Source of the DNA: CBDAPX01 sp965198725
GTDB lineage: Bacteria > Pseudomonadota > Alphaproteobacteria > Rhodobacterales > Rhodobacteraceae
Assembly: GCA_965198725.1 (NCBI GenBank)
Contig: CBDAPX010000001.1
Span: forward strand, 2,046,001-2,110,000
Direction: 5' to 3'
Length of the DNA stretch: 64,000 bases
Shown here: positions 44,211-53,402 of the stretch, piece after piece
How positions within the stretch are numbered: position 1 is the stretch's first letter
Layout: every line of letters starts with the position of its first letter
Program-made: the position numbers and the translations under genes
Notes under the pieces: model-generated
Seen by the model: only the letters and a program-made list of their open reading frames with translations
Databases searched by the model: none
What the model was told of the DNA's origin: nothing

Positions 44211-44960
44211 ATGCAAGGCAAATCAGCCATTGTCACCGGCGCAGCGCGCGGGATCGGTTTGGCAACCACGAAACAGTTTCTGGCGGCCGGGTGCCACGTT
44301 GCCATGGTTGATTGGGATGCCGAGGCTTTGGCCGAGGTATAAACCTTGGACGGGGCCATTGCCATTGAGGCCGATGTGTCTGACCCGGAACAGGTTGACC
44401 GAATGGTTGCTGAAACGCGCGACCAACTCGGACAGATCGATTTTCTGATCAACAATGCCGGTGTCGCGGATTTTGGGCCGATAGAAGCGACGGATTTTGA
44501 CCGCTGGCGCCACGTTATGGCGACGAACCTGTACGGCGTTTTCCTGTGTTCCCAAGCCTGTACGCCTGCGCTGAAGGACAGCCGCGGCGCGATTGTGAAT
44601 ATTGCAAGCATTTCGGGTCTGCGCGCCTCAACGCTGCGTGTCGCCTATGGCACCTCCAAGGCCGCGGTGATGCATCTGACGCGGCAACAGGCGGCAGAGC
44701 TGGGCGAATACGGCATACGGGCCAATTGCGTCTGTCCGGGGCCGGTGCGCACCAAGCTGGCCATGGCGGTGCATACCCAAGAGATTATTGATGCATATCA
44801 TGATGCGATCCTGCTGAACCGCTATGGTAGCGAGGATGAGATTGCGTCCGTTATCCTATTCCTGTGCTCTGATGCAGCAAGCTATGTCACCGGTCAGATC
44901 ATCGCGTCGGACGGCGGATTTGAATCAACCGGGATCGGTTTGCCAGCTTTGCGCGGGTAG
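44211..44960 (+). pseudogene. Short-chain dehydrogenase/reductase, interrupted by one in-frame stop
   Basis: Start ATG at 44211 behind AGGGAGGG. The first 43 codons encode the Rossmann start (IVTGAARGIGLATTK) and end at TAA 44340-44342 after ALAEV. The same frame continues with TLDGAIAIEADVSD, NNAG, IASISG, the catalytic YGTSK and a normal C-terminus (ITGQIIASDGG type). The stop is thus a single-base substitution, not a frameshift. The remaining 3' part lacks the NAD(P)-binding glycines and should not be active alone. Confidence 0.85.
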
Positions 44961-45035
44961 GAATGTGTTTTGCTTTCGCGTCTTTTCACCGCGATGACAG
45001 AAGCTTAACCTGATCAAAAGAGGGAGCGCATCATC

Positions 45036-46439
45036 ATGCTGACACGACTGCCCGCCACGGAACTGGCCACGCGGCTTCAGTGCAAAAGCCTGTCCGCAGA
45101 AGAGCTGATGGCGGCGACACTGGATCAAATCGCAGCCGCGAATGGCGCATTGAATGCCGTTGTGGCCTTGCGGGCCACGGATGAGCTGATGGCAGAGGCG
45201 AAGGCCATGGATCAAGGTCCGGTGCTGGGTCCGTTGCATGGCATCCCAATCGCAGTGAAGGATTTGGTAAATGTGGCCGGCATGCCCGCGACCATGGGGT
45301 CCCCTGCCTTTGCCAACAACATACCGGAACAGGATGATATCCTAGCGACGCGCATGCGGGCCGCTGGAGCCATTTTGATCGGCAAGACCAACGTGCCAGA
45401 GTTTGGATTGGGCTCTCACACGTTCAACCCGGTCTACGGGGCGACACGCAACCCTTATGCGCAGGATCTGACTTGTGGCGGTTCGTCGGGCGGCGCGGCA
45501 GTGGCGCTGGCCACCGGAATGCTGGCTTTGGCCGATGGGTCCGACATGATGGGCAGCCTGCGAAACCCGGCGGCCTGGAACAATGTCTATGGCTTTCGGC
45601 CAAGCTGGGGCGTTGTCCCGTCGGAGCCTGCGCCAAATGGCGATACGTTTCTGAACCAATTGTCCACCTTGGGCCCGATGGCCCGGAACCCTGCAGATAT
45701 CGGACTGTTTCTGGATGTCATGTCGGGCCCAGATCCACGTCAGCCGGGTGGAGCTCCCATCGGACCTGTCGCACCCGTCACGCCTGCAGATCTGCGCGGC
45801 CTGCGCATCGGATGGCTTGGCAATTGGGGCGGTGCCGTGCCGATGGAAGACGGGCTGATGACCTTGTGCCAAACGGCCTGCGCAGTGTTTGAGGATTTGG
45901 GGGCCACTGTGGATGAGGTGCCGCCGCCGTTCGAGGGAGAGGCCATTTTCCAAAGTTGGCAGACGCTTCGGTCATGGACCGTGGCGGCGGGCTTGCGTCC
46001 GCTGCGTGATGCTGGGGCTACATTGAAAGACACGGCGCTGTGGGAAATCTCGCAAGGTGAAAACCTGACCGCGCTTGAGGTGCACAAGGCCAGCGCAGTT
46101 CGTTCTGAGTGGTATAAGACCTTCGCGCAAATATCTGAAACCTATGATGCTTTCATCATGCCCGTGACACAGGTCTGGCCGTTTTCCGTGAAGCAAGATT
46201 ATCCCAAAGAGATCGCGGGTGTGGCAATGGACACCTATCATCGGTGGATGGAAATCGTGGTGCCCGTCAGCCTGTTGGGCTTGCCAAGCTTGGCGGTGCC
46301 CGCCGGATTTGGCGCAAGCGGTTTGCCGGGGGGCATCCAGTTGTTCGGACCGCGCGGATCAGACGCGCGGATGTTGCAGATCGGGGCGGCCTATCACGCC
46401 GCCACGCAATGGCCGGATCAACGACCACCGGAAAGATAA
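45036..46439 (+). CDS. Amidase signature family hydrolase
   Basis: 467 aa. The Ser-cisSer-Lys triad is present: Lys75 (PIAVKDLVN), cis-Ser around 150 (CGGSSGGAAVAL), nucleophile Ser174. The signature DGSDMMGSLRNPAAW has MMGS where many members read TGGS. N-terminal start is ATG with AGAGGGAG upstream. Substrate unknown (amides of small acids). Follows the broken SDR gene; a DUF2189 gene follows in the same direction. Confidence 0.9.
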   Translation: MLTRLPATELATRLQCKSLSAEELMAATLDQIAAANGALNAVVALRATDELMAEAKAMDQGPVLGPLHGIPIAVKDLVNVAGMPATMGSPAFANNIPEQDDILATRMRAAGAILIGKTNVPEFGLGSHTFNPVYGATRNPYAQDLTCGGSSGGAAVALATGMLALADGSDMMGSLRNPAAWNNVYGFRPSWGVVPSEPAPNGDTFLNQLSTLGPMARNPADIGLFLDVMSGPDPRQPGGAPIGPVAPVTPADLRGLRIGWLGNWGGAVPMEDGLMTLCQTACAVFEDLGATVDEVPPPFEGEAIFQSWQTLRSWTVAAGLRPLRDAGATLKDTALWEISQGENLTALEVHKASAVRSEWYKTFAQISETYDAFIMPVTQVWPFSVKQDYPKEIAGVAMDTYHRWMEIVVPVSLLGLPSLAVPAGFGASGLPGGIQLFGPRGSDARMLQIGAAYHAATQWPDQRPPER

Positions 46440-46458
46440 ATCGAAACGGGGAGGAACC

Positions 46459-47244
46459 ATGCGCACAGAGCCACAATTCGGAGTACCCGCCCTGGGAACA
46501 GTCTCGGGGGATATGCTGCGCGAAGCGCTCGCTCTTGGCTGGCGAGACATGAAGCGCGCGCCTCTCTATGGTGCTGTTTTTGCGGGGTTTTACGTTCTTG
46601 CAGGGTGGCTGATGGTCTGGATCACCCAAGCCACGGGAACCACTTTTTGGTTGATCCTGGCCACGATCGGTTTCCCTCTTTTGGGCCCTTTTGCTGCCGT
46701 TGGATTGTATGAGGTGTCTCGCCGGTTGGCCGCAGAAGAACCGTTGGTCTGGGGCGAGGTTTTTGGCGTGATCCTGCGCCAAGGCAGCCGGCAACTCCCT
46801 TCGATCTGTGCGATTATCATTGTCGTGTTTCTGTTTTGGTTCTTTATCGGTCATATGATCTTTGCCCTTTTCCTTGGGCTTTCCACTATGACAAATATTT
46901 CAACGTCTTATGACGTGTTTTTCACGTTCCAAGGGATCAAGATGCTGACGGTCGGCACCATCGTCGGGGCCATCTTTGCCTATGTGCTTTATGCGCTGAC
47001 GGTTTTGTCCCTGCCAATGCTGCTGGATCGAGAGCTGGATTTTGTCACCGCGATGATCACCAGCCTTGGATATGTCAGGGCACATCCCGCTCCCATGATC
47101 GGTTGGGGTCTGTTCATCGCGGTGCTGACGTTTGTGGCACTGGTGCCTTGGTTCTTGGGGCTGTTTCTGGTGCTGCCATTGCTTGGGCATGCAACATGGC
47201 ATCTTTATCAATTGTTGATGCAGGACGCAGAACGCGACGTCTAA
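46459..47244 (+). CDS. DUF2189 integral membrane protein
   Basis: 261 aa with about six helices (near residues 40-60, 65-85, 115-145, 160-185, 215-235). Sequences such as LALGWRDMKRAPLYGAVF, IGFPLLGPFAAVGLYEVSRRL and SLGYVRAHPAPMIGWG fit DUF2189, a membrane family of unknown role common in Rhodobacteraceae. ATG preceded by GGGGAGG, 19 bases after the amidase stop, so probably one operon. Confidence 0.83.
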   Translation: MRTEPQFGVPALGTVSGDMLREALALGWRDMKRAPLYGAVFAGFYVLAGWLMVWITQATGTTFWLILATIGFPLLGPFAAVGLYEVSRRLAAEEPLVWGEVFGVILRQGSRQLPSICAIIIVVFLFWFFIGHMIFALFLGLSTMTNISTSYDVFFTFQGIKMLTVGTIVGAIFAYVLYALTVLSLPMLLDRELDFVTAMITSLGYVRAHPAPMIGWGLFIAVLTFVALVPWFLGLFLVLPLLGHATWHLYQLLMQDAERDV

Positions 47245-47245
47245 C

Positions 47246-47464
47246 TCAGCCGGGTGTTTCGCGCCCGGTTTCGACCAGTCGGGCGCGCAATGCCGCTGCA
47301 TCTGGGTGGTTGATTTCCAACGCAAAAACATAGGCATGGGTCAGAAAAAACCCGGCTGCATCCGCATCCGGAGCGGTATCTGCGGCCTCTTTATACAAAT
47401 CCACAAGGGCTGGCGTATCACCAGCCTCATGTGCCGCCAAAAGGCGGCTGTCCAAATCGGTCAT
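47246..47464 (-). CDS. Small hypothetical protein, TPR-like
   Basis: 72 aa, acidic, helix-rich (LLAAHEAGDTPALVDLYKEA, DADAAGFFLTHAYVFALEI). Looks like two short TPR/SEL1-like helical units. Its ATG overlaps the stop of the Rieske oxygenase gene as ATGA, so it is probably translated with it. Function unknown. Confidence 0.62.
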   Translation of the reverse strand: MTDLDSRLLAAHEAGDTPALVDLYKEAADTAPDADAAGFFLTHAYVFALEINHPDAAALRARLVETGRETPG

Positions 47465-48621
47465 TCCGCAGCTTTGGCTTGGGCGCGATGGGCATTAATG
47501 CGGGCGGCGACCCAATTGTGAAAGAGGTGGGTCGGGCCGTCCATCGCGGGCGAAAAACGTCCTCCATCAAAGCCCGGCGCGGCGCGACCGCGTTGCATGC
47601 CTTCGACCACAAAAATGTCTTCGACAAAGACATCTTTCCACAAAGCCGCGTTCCTGACCCGCAAATCCGCATCCGTGTCAGGCGTCTGGTAATACAGGTG
47701 TATGTTTTCGATCGTCAGATCCATCTGTTCGGGCTGCAGGACGATGGCAAAGGCATGATCGCGGTGCACACCCAAGAGGACGTTTGGGAAGACCGAAATG
47801 TACTCGGCTGCGGTGTCCCATTTGTCGCTGAGACCTTCGAAATCCGGGAACATGGCGTCGTTGTCGCCCTTGAGCTGGCGATAGACCAACGTGCCTTGTC
47901 CTGAATACCGATCCTGGGCCTCGATGTGGTAATGGTCTTCCAGGCGGGAGTAGCTGTTCAGCCCGGGATGGACCCAAGGCAGATGATAGCTTTCGCAATA
48001 GTTCTCGACGGCCAGTTTCCAGTTGGTGTTGACCGTCAGCTGGAACTTGCTGTCGTCGCCGCCATGATACAGGGGCTGTTCAAATTCGGCCCAACGGGCC
48101 ATCAGATCGGCGTGCGCATCTTCGAACGCTGGCGCATCCCCGGACATGTTGATCCACACGACATCCCGCCAGATGTGGCTGCGCACCTCAATCAGGCCCA
48201 AAAGGGCCTTATCGATGCCGTCATGCGTGTTTTGTCCAGGGCCGCCCACATGAGGCGTGCTAACAAGCCGACCATCCGTGCTGTAGCACCAGCTGTGATA
48301 GGGGCAGCGGATGGCGCCTTCGATCTTGCGGGGTTCTTCGACCAATATCATGCCACGATGACGGCAGATGTTTTGAAAAACGCGCACGGTGCCGGACCGG
48401 TCCCGTACCATCAAAAGCGGCATGCCCAGAAAGGTCATGGGAACAGCGTCGCCGGTTTCAGGGACGTCCGCCGCAACGGCAAGGCCAGCCCATTGCTTGG
48501 CCAGCAGCGCTTCGCCTTCTTCCGCGTAAACGGCAGGATCAGTGTAATGGGCGTTTGGCAGCCCTTGGGCCCGGTCGATTGGGCGACGTACGGCGGACAA
48601 GTCGGTCACTGAATTGGTCAT
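47461..48621 (-). CDS. Rieske-type oxygenase, alpha subunit (second copy type)
   Basis: 386 aa. Rieske ligands Cys86/His88 (CRHRG) and Cys106/His109 (CPYHSW). Mononuclear iron region VENYCESYHLPWVHPG. Similar in architecture to the oxygenase at 23638-24771 but only moderately alike. Relatives include choline monooxygenase-like and glycine-betaine demethylase-type enzymes; substrate uncertain. The ATG at 48621 is chosen at MTNSVTDLS. The small TPR-like gene is coupled downstream. Confidence 0.85.
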   Translation of the reverse strand: MTNSVTDLSAVRRPIDRAQGLPNAHYTDPAVYAEEGEALLAKQWAGLAVAADVPETGDAVPMTFLGMPLLMVRDRSGTVRVFQNICRHRGMILVEEPRKIEGAIRCPYHSWCYSTDGRLVSTPHVGGPGQNTHDGIDKALLGLIEVRSHIWRDVVWINMSGDAPAFEDAHADLMARWAEFEQPLYHGGDDSKFQLTVNTNWKLAVENYCESYHLPWVHPGLNSYSRLEDHYHIEAQDRYSGQGTLVYRQLKGDNDAMFPDFEGLSDKWDTAAEYISVFPNVLLGVHRDHAFAIVLQPEQMDLTIENIHLYYQTPDTDADLRVRNAALWKDVFVEDIFVVEGMQRGRAAPGFDGGRFSPAMDGPTHLFHNWVAARINAHRAQAKAAE

Positions 48622-48724
48622 CTGGCACCCCTGTGATCTGTGGCAAACAGAATACGCCGAATCCATAACTTCACACGCGCGTTCGCGACGCGGTTTTTCT
48701 CAAGGCGACCAATTGAGCAGCTTT

Positions 48725-49522
48725 TTAGCGGAACGGGGCACCGGTTTGCAGCAAACGGCGATGGAATGGCAACAACTCTTCTTCGGTGCACAGGCCGGCG
48801 CTGCGTGCCGCGGTCATTACTTCGCTGGAGCTTGTTTCAATGTGCTCATAAACCATCCGCACAGCGCGCGTACCTGTCAGGCTTTCAGGAACTGTGCGCG
48901 TTACATATTCGACCCAATAGTTGTTGTTCATTGATGCCACTTTGGTGAGGTAATTGAACGAAGTGGTAATCGCTCTGCGACGAGAGATCAGCATCGTGAT
49001 GCCGTCCTCTTGTTCGCTCACCAAACCTCTGAACTCTCGGGTCGCCGCGTCTATGGCGAGGCCTTGTTGGCGCATTGCTTCTTTCGCTTCGAAGCCGCGG
49101 ACATAAGTGTTTTTGTCCCGGCGAAATACATAGACAATGCCAACGACATAGTTCGTGTCGTTTACAAAACTCTTGCGCGAAAAACGGTAAAACCCGGACG
49201 GAAACTTTGTTTCAGGAATGTTGGCGACACCTGCACCGACGAAATCCTGTAGAACATCGGAAGACAAACTGTCTTTTTGCGCGGAAAGATGGCCGACCGG
49301 ATCCAGCAGAATGCGGGCATCGACGTTAAAAAAGGAGCAAATTCGCTCCAGAACGTCAGGTCGCGGAAAGCTTTCTCCGCCCAGATATCGATTGAATTGC
49401 GTCCGGTTGATGCCGAGTTGCCGCGACAGTTCTGAAATCGACGGATAGGAAGATGCCAGTTCTCGCAGATTGGCGCCAAACATGTTGCGCAGTTCAGCTG
49501 GTGTTCGAGTGGGTTTAGTCAT
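48725..49522 (-). CDS. XRE-family HTH transcriptional regulator
   Basis: 265 aa. N-terminal HTH (about 10-70; ISELSRQLGINRTQFNRYLGGESFPRP) with a longer C-terminal domain (about 100-255) of unknown ligand or partner. Divergent from a small cold-shock-like gene; the shared gap has repeated CGTCA/TGACG half-sites near a TATAAT element, a possible operator. Confidence 0.82.
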   Translation of the reverse strand: MTKPTRTPAELRNMFGANLRELASSYPSISELSRQLGINRTQFNRYLGGESFPRPDVLERICSFFNVDARILLDPVGHLSAQKDSLSSDVLQDFVGAGVANIPETKFPSGFYRFSRKSFVNDTNYVVGIVYVFRRDKNTYVRGFEAKEAMRQQGLAIDAATREFRGLVSEQEDGITMLISRRRAITTSFNYLTKVASMNNNYWVEYVTRTVPESLTGTRAVRMVYEHIETSSSEVMTAARSAGLCTEEELLPFHRRLLQTGAPFR

Positions 49523-49604
49523 GTCTTCTTTTTATTGTGGCGTGCGATGTGGCCTGAACCGTTCATCTTGCGCGTAACTCCCTAGTTTGATTGCATTTAG
49601 TACC

Positions 49605-49637
49605 TGACGTGATGCTATAATGCGTCACTACTGACGC
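49605..49637. promoter_or_regulatory. Putative operator/promoter between XRE regulator and CSD-like gene
   Basis: TGACG (49605-49609), TATAAT (49616-49621), and GCGTCA-CTAC-TGACGC (49622-49637), a perfect 6-bp palindrome. Three CGTCA-type half sites around a -10 element suggest repression by the adjacent regulator. Inference only. Confidence 0.45.
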
Positions 49638-49754
49638 GCTTACGAGTGAATTGGTACTTTAGTCGACACAAAATGCAAGCGTGCGACGCAGAATTTTTGA
49701 TATTGCTGTCGTCGGATTTCGCACAAAATTCAAAGAAACAACGGGTTGGATAGT

Positions 49755-50123
49755 ATGATGTACGGCGTGGTCCTCTGGAGTAATCCAAACGAAAACAAGG
49801 CAGTGATCTGGTGTGAAGATCACGGCGACCTGGCGTTTTACCGGTCTTCAGTCCAGGGTCAGGACATGATGCTGGATGCAGGCGATTTTGTTCAGTTCGA
49901 CGTCACGATTGAACAAAAGTGTCGGTACGCGGATGGCGTTCGCTTGATAGAAGATGGTCTCTATAAGGGAATCACTGACGGCCTTAACAGCCAAAAGGCG
50001 TCTGCGCCCACCTGCCGACAGGCACGTGTACAACCCCGAACCTCGGCCAGTATTTTACCGTTCGCAAAACGTCCCGTCGACACCAGGTCGCAGGACGCAC
50101 CAGCCTCGGCTGCAGGGTTTTAA
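49755..50123 (+). CDS. Small cold-shock-like (CSD) protein, uncertain
   Basis: About 122 aa from ATG at 49755. The first about 80 residues (MYGVVLWSNPNENKAVIWCEDHGDLAFYR, DAGDFVQFDV) have the pattern of a small nucleic-acid-binding beta barrel; the tail is Pro/Ala/Arg-rich and low-complexity. A neighbouring ATG at 49758 and a TTG at 49746 are alternative starts. Family not recognised with certainty. Convergent with ilvH. Confidence 0.55.
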   Translation: MMYGVVLWSNPNENKAVIWCEDHGDLAFYRSSVQGQDMMLDAGDFVQFDVTIEQKCRYADGVRLIEDGLYKGITDGLNSQKASAPTCRQARVQPRTSASILPFAKRPVDTRSQDAPASAAGF

Positions 50124-50126
50124 GTG

Positions 50127-50687
50127 CTACTCGCCGCGTAACAGCGCGGCGACGCCAGTGCGCGCCACATCGGTCAAGCCGAGCGGTCTCATCCAATCAG
50201 CAAATGCATCGATCTTTTCCGGCGCGCCGGTGATTTCAAAGATGAAACTGCCCAAGGTGCTGTCGACCACATTGGCCCGGAAGATATCTGCAAGGCGCAG
50301 TGCTTCGACCCGCTTGTCACCGGCGCCCACCACCTTGAAAATGGCAAGCTCACGTTCGACCGACTGACCTTCGGTCGTCAGATCGTGCACTTCGTGAACC
50401 GGAACGATACGGCCCAGTTGCGTTTTGATCTGTTCGATCACCTGCGGCGTTCCAGTGGTGACAATTGTGATGCGGCTGAGGTGACCGGTGTGATCCACTT
50501 CAGCAACAGTCAGGCTTTCGATGTTATACCCACGCCCGGAAAACAGACCGATCACGCGCGCTAGAACCCCGGCTTCGTTATCGACAAGGACCGCCAAGGT
50601 GTGCCGTTCCTGAACGTCCGAAAAGGTTGGGCGAAGGTTGTAAGCGGAATGCTTGGTTGCGCCTTTTTTGATGTGAAGTGCGGACAT
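50127..50687 (-). CDS. ilvH: Acetolactate synthase small (regulatory) subunit
   Basis: 186 aa, full length. ACT domain (LAVLVDNEAGVLARVIGLFSGRGYNIESL) followed by the C-terminal regulatory domain (EVHDLT, REMALFKV-like RELAIFKV). Binds valine for feedback inhibition of the large subunit. Separated from ilvI by a glycosyltransferase gene read in the same direction. Confidence 0.95.
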   Translation of the reverse strand: MSALHIKKGATKHSAYNLRPTFSDVQERHTLAVLVDNEAGVLARVIGLFSGRGYNIESLTVAEVDHTGHLSRITIVTTGTPQVIEQIKTQLGRIVPVHEVHDLTTEGQSVERELAIFKVVGAGDKRVEALRLADIFRANVVDSTLGSFIFEITGAPEKIDAFADWMRPLGLTDVARTGVAALLRGE

Positions 50688-50715
50688 ATCAGGGGCCTTT
50701 ATCTTTTATTTTGTG

Positions 50716-51522
50716 TCAGGCAGCGGCGCTGGACAGGGGCACGTCCAGATCCAGTGCAGCTTGGTGAAGGAAACTGCCCGGTTCGATCCTGTCGAGCCAA
50801 CCGTGCCGTTTCATAAGCGTATGCCAAAGGTGAATACCCTTGGTCTTTTCTGTGCATCGTTCTTCAAGAATGGTGGTGCGGTGCTTGGCCTTGGCGGCAA
50901 AGCGGTGTTCGGTGGACGGCAAGGACAGGTAGGTTTCAACCTCATCCACCCGGTCCAATGCGTCGTTCTGGATCAGCGCGTGTTTCAACAGGCGCGGGCC
51001 ATAGGTCGTGAACAGCATCTGTGTCACATGACGCGGTTCGCCGCGGTCACGTTCCTCAATCAGCGTCCGGCGTACCTTGGATATGGTCCATGGCGGGATC
51101 GGATAGCGATCTTGAACAAAGTCCAGCATGAACGTCAGCACCTGACTGTCTTTGGGCAAACGAAACACACAATTGATGACGGCCTTGTCGCTTTGCCGTG
51201 CGATCGCCCAGCCATTGTCGCTCGAAAACGGTTTCAGGCAGTACATATCGGTGTCCGCCCAAATCATGTCCGTTTTGGCCATCAGGTGCAGGCGGAAGAT
51301 ATCCGCGTGCATGGCCGGGCTGCCATTCTTATGGATCAGGATGTCGTCATCCGGATAGATTTCCCGGGCATCAACGACATCCACACCGTCCGGCACGTTG
51401 GACAAAGGCTGATAATGAAACAGGGTCACCTGATGCCCTTGGGCGACAAAGGATTTGAGGCAGATGTTGTCCAGCACAGACAACCTGCCGCCAATCCAAA
51501 GTGATCCGATGGGTTCAGGCAT
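50716..51522 (-). CDS. Glycosyltransferase (GT32/capsular-type), inserted between ilvI and ilvH
   Basis: 268 aa. IGSLWIGGRLSVLDNICLKSF at the start and MIWADTDMYCLKPF with an Asp-x-Asp motif (about 92-94) match GT-A enzymes such as the GT32 DXD group. No signal or membrane segment. Unrelated to branched-chain amino acid synthesis. Gaps are 19 bases to ilvI and 28 to ilvH, so it is probably cotranscribed with both. Confidence 0.72.
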   Translation of the reverse strand: MPEPIGSLWIGGRLSVLDNICLKSFVAQGHQVTLFHYQPLSNVPDGVDVVDAREIYPDDDILIHKNGSPAMHADIFRLHLMAKTDMIWADTDMYCLKPFSSDNGWAIARQSDKAVINCVFRLPKDSQVLTFMLDFVQDRYPIPPWTISKVRRTLIEERDRGEPRHVTQMLFTTYGPRLLKHALIQNDALDRVDEVETYLSLPSTEHRFAAKAKHRTTILEERCTEKTKGIHLWHTLMKRHGWLDRIEPGSFLHQAALDLDVPLSSAAA

Positions 51523-51541
51523 CCCGTTTCACCGATGCGAC

Positions 51542-53296
51542 TTAGACCAGAACCGAACCTTTGGCGTCGATCACGCCTTGGGTTTCAGCTTCGCCCAGCA
51601 GCATTTCGTTATGTGCCTTGCCCGACGGGATCATGGGGAAACAGTTTTCGTGTTTCTCTACAACACAGTCGAAAATGACCGGACCGTCGTAATTGATCAT
51701 TTCCATGATCGCATCGTCGAGGTCAGCAGGGTCGGAACAAATGATGCCTTTGGCACCAAAGGCTTCCGCGAGCTTCACAAAGTCGGGCAGGGCCTCTGAC
51801 CAGGAATGGGAATAGCGTTCGCCATGCAGCAATTCCTGCCATTGGCGCACCATACCCAGCCGTTCGTTGTTCAGAATGAACTGCTTCACCGGCAGGCGGT
51901 ACTGAACCGCGGTTCCAATTTCCTGCATGTTCATCAGCCAGGACGCTTCGCCGGCGACGTTGATGACGAGCGCGTCAGGATGTGCGATTTGCACGCCGAC
52001 GGACGCCGGAAAACCATAGCCCATCGTGCCCAGACCACCGGACGTCATCCATTGGTTAGGGTTTTCAAAACCAAGATACTGCGCGGCCCACATCTGATGC
52101 TGACCAACCTCGGTGCAGATATACCTGTCATTGCGGTGCTTGGTCAGCGCCTCCAGCCGTTCGAGTGCATGCTGCGGTTTGATGGTCTTTTCGGACGCCG
52201 TATAGGCCAAGCATTTGACTTTACGCCATTCGTCGATTTGCGATTGCCACTGTTTGACCGCTGCGACATCGGTTTTTCGGCCGCGGGCTTTCCAAACCTT
52301 CAGAATGTCTTCCAGCACATGCGCGACGTCCCCGACGATCGGGATATCCACATGGATCACCTTGTTGATCGAGCTCGGATCGATATCGACATGCGCCTTT
52401 TTGGAATTCGGGCTGAAGGCATCGATGCGGCCGGTGATACGGTCGTCAAAACGGGCACCGATATTGATCATGAGATCGCAATTATGCATCGCAAGATTGG
52501 CTTCATAAAGGCCATGCATGCCCAGCATACCCAGCCAGTTTTTGCCGGATGCGGGGTAAGAGCCCAGACCCATCAGCGTCGAGGTGATTGGGAAACCGGT
52601 GGCATCCACCAGCTCGCGCAGCAATTGGCTTGCCGCCGGGCCAGAGTTGATCACACCGCCGCCGGTATAAAAGACGGGCTTTTTGGCGGTTTCCATGGCG
52701 GCGACCAGCTCTGTGATCTCTTCCATGTCGCCTTTCAGGCGTGGTTGGTAATGCGACGCGTTTGGCTTTGGCGGGCTGTACGCGCCGGTCGCGAACTGTA
52801 CGTCCTTTGGAATGTCGACCAAAACCGGGCCCGGACGGCCCGAGGTGGCAACATGAAACGCCTCATGGATAACACCGGCCAACGCATCGGTTTCCTTCAC
52901 CAGCCAGTTATGCTTGGTGCAGGGGCGGGTGATGCCCACGGTATCAGCCTCTTGGAACGCGTCCGATCCAATCATAAACGTCGGAACCTGTCCGGTCAGT
53001 ACAACGATCGGGATCGAATCCATCAGAGCGTCGGTCAGGCCGGTCACCGCGTTGGTAGCGCCCGGGCCAGAGGTCACCAGACAAACACCCGGCTTGCCGG
53101 TTGCCCGCGCATAGCCCTCGGCGGCATGCACCGCGCCTTGTTCATGCCGCACCAGAATGTGCCGAATATCGTTTTGCTGAAAGACCTCGTCATAAATCGG
53201 TAGCACCGCACCGCCCGGGTAGCCAAATACCGTGTACACGCCCTGATCCTTCAGTGCTTGAACCACCATTCTTGCTCCGGTCATTTCACGTGTCAT
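51542..53296 (-). CDS. ilvI: Acetolactate synthase large subunit
   Basis: ThDP- and FAD-dependent first enzyme of branched-chain amino acid synthesis, 584 aa. Motifs: YPGGAVLPIYDE, the catalytic Glu in RHEQGAVHAAEGYARATGK, GLGTMGYGFPASVGVQ and the ThDP motif VINVAGEASWLMNMQEI (GEAS in place of the usual GDGS). The second base in that motif is Glu, worth noting. The ATG at 53296 has GGAG upstream. An attenuator precedes it at 53333-53434. Confidence 0.96.
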   Translation of the reverse strand: MTREMTGARMVVQALKDQGVYTVFGYPGGAVLPIYDEVFQQNDIRHILVRHEQGAVHAAEGYARATGKPGVCLVTSGPGATNAVTGLTDALMDSIPIVVLTGQVPTFMIGSDAFQEADTVGITRPCTKHNWLVKETDALAGVIHEAFHVATSGRPGPVLVDIPKDVQFATGAYSPPKPNASHYQPRLKGDMEEITELVAAMETAKKPVFYTGGGVINSGPAASQLLRELVDATGFPITSTLMGLGSYPASGKNWLGMLGMHGLYEANLAMHNCDLMINIGARFDDRITGRIDAFSPNSKKAHVDIDPSSINKVIHVDIPIVGDVAHVLEDILKVWKARGRKTDVAAVKQWQSQIDEWRKVKCLAYTASEKTIKPQHALERLEALTKHRNDRYICTEVGQHQMWAAQYLGFENPNQWMTSGGLGTMGYGFPASVGVQIAHPDALVINVAGEASWLMNMQEIGTAVQYRLPVKQFILNNERLGMVRQWQELLHGERYSHSWSEALPDFVKLAEAFGAKGIICSDPADLDDAIMEMINYDGPVIFDCVVEKHENCFPMIPSGKAHNEMLLGEAETQGVIDAKGSVLV

Positions 53297-53332
53297 CTGT
53301 TCAGCTCCATCCGAGACACTCACTTTGCGCAC

Positions 53333-53360
53333 AAAAAAACCTCCGATTTTCGGTCGGAGG
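53333..53360 (-). terminator. Attenuator terminator of the ilv operon
   Basis: On the minus strand CCTCCGA-CCGAAAA-TCGGAGG is followed by seven T. It sits between the leader peptide and ilvI, 36 bases before the ilvI start. Confidence 0.92.
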
Positions 53361-53402
53361 CGCATGGGTTTGGTTATGGTGTACCGTCACCGGCCCATGC
53401 GC
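53360..53402 (-). promoter_or_regulatory. Alternative stem (antiterminator candidate) of the ilv leader
   Basis: GCGCATGGG (53402-53394) can pair with CCCATGCGC (53368-53360). The first arm lies inside the end of the leader-peptide frame, so a ribosome running to the stop codon would cover it. The second arm abuts the terminator stem, overlapping it by one base. Whether it blocks the terminator needs folding. Confidence 0.6.
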
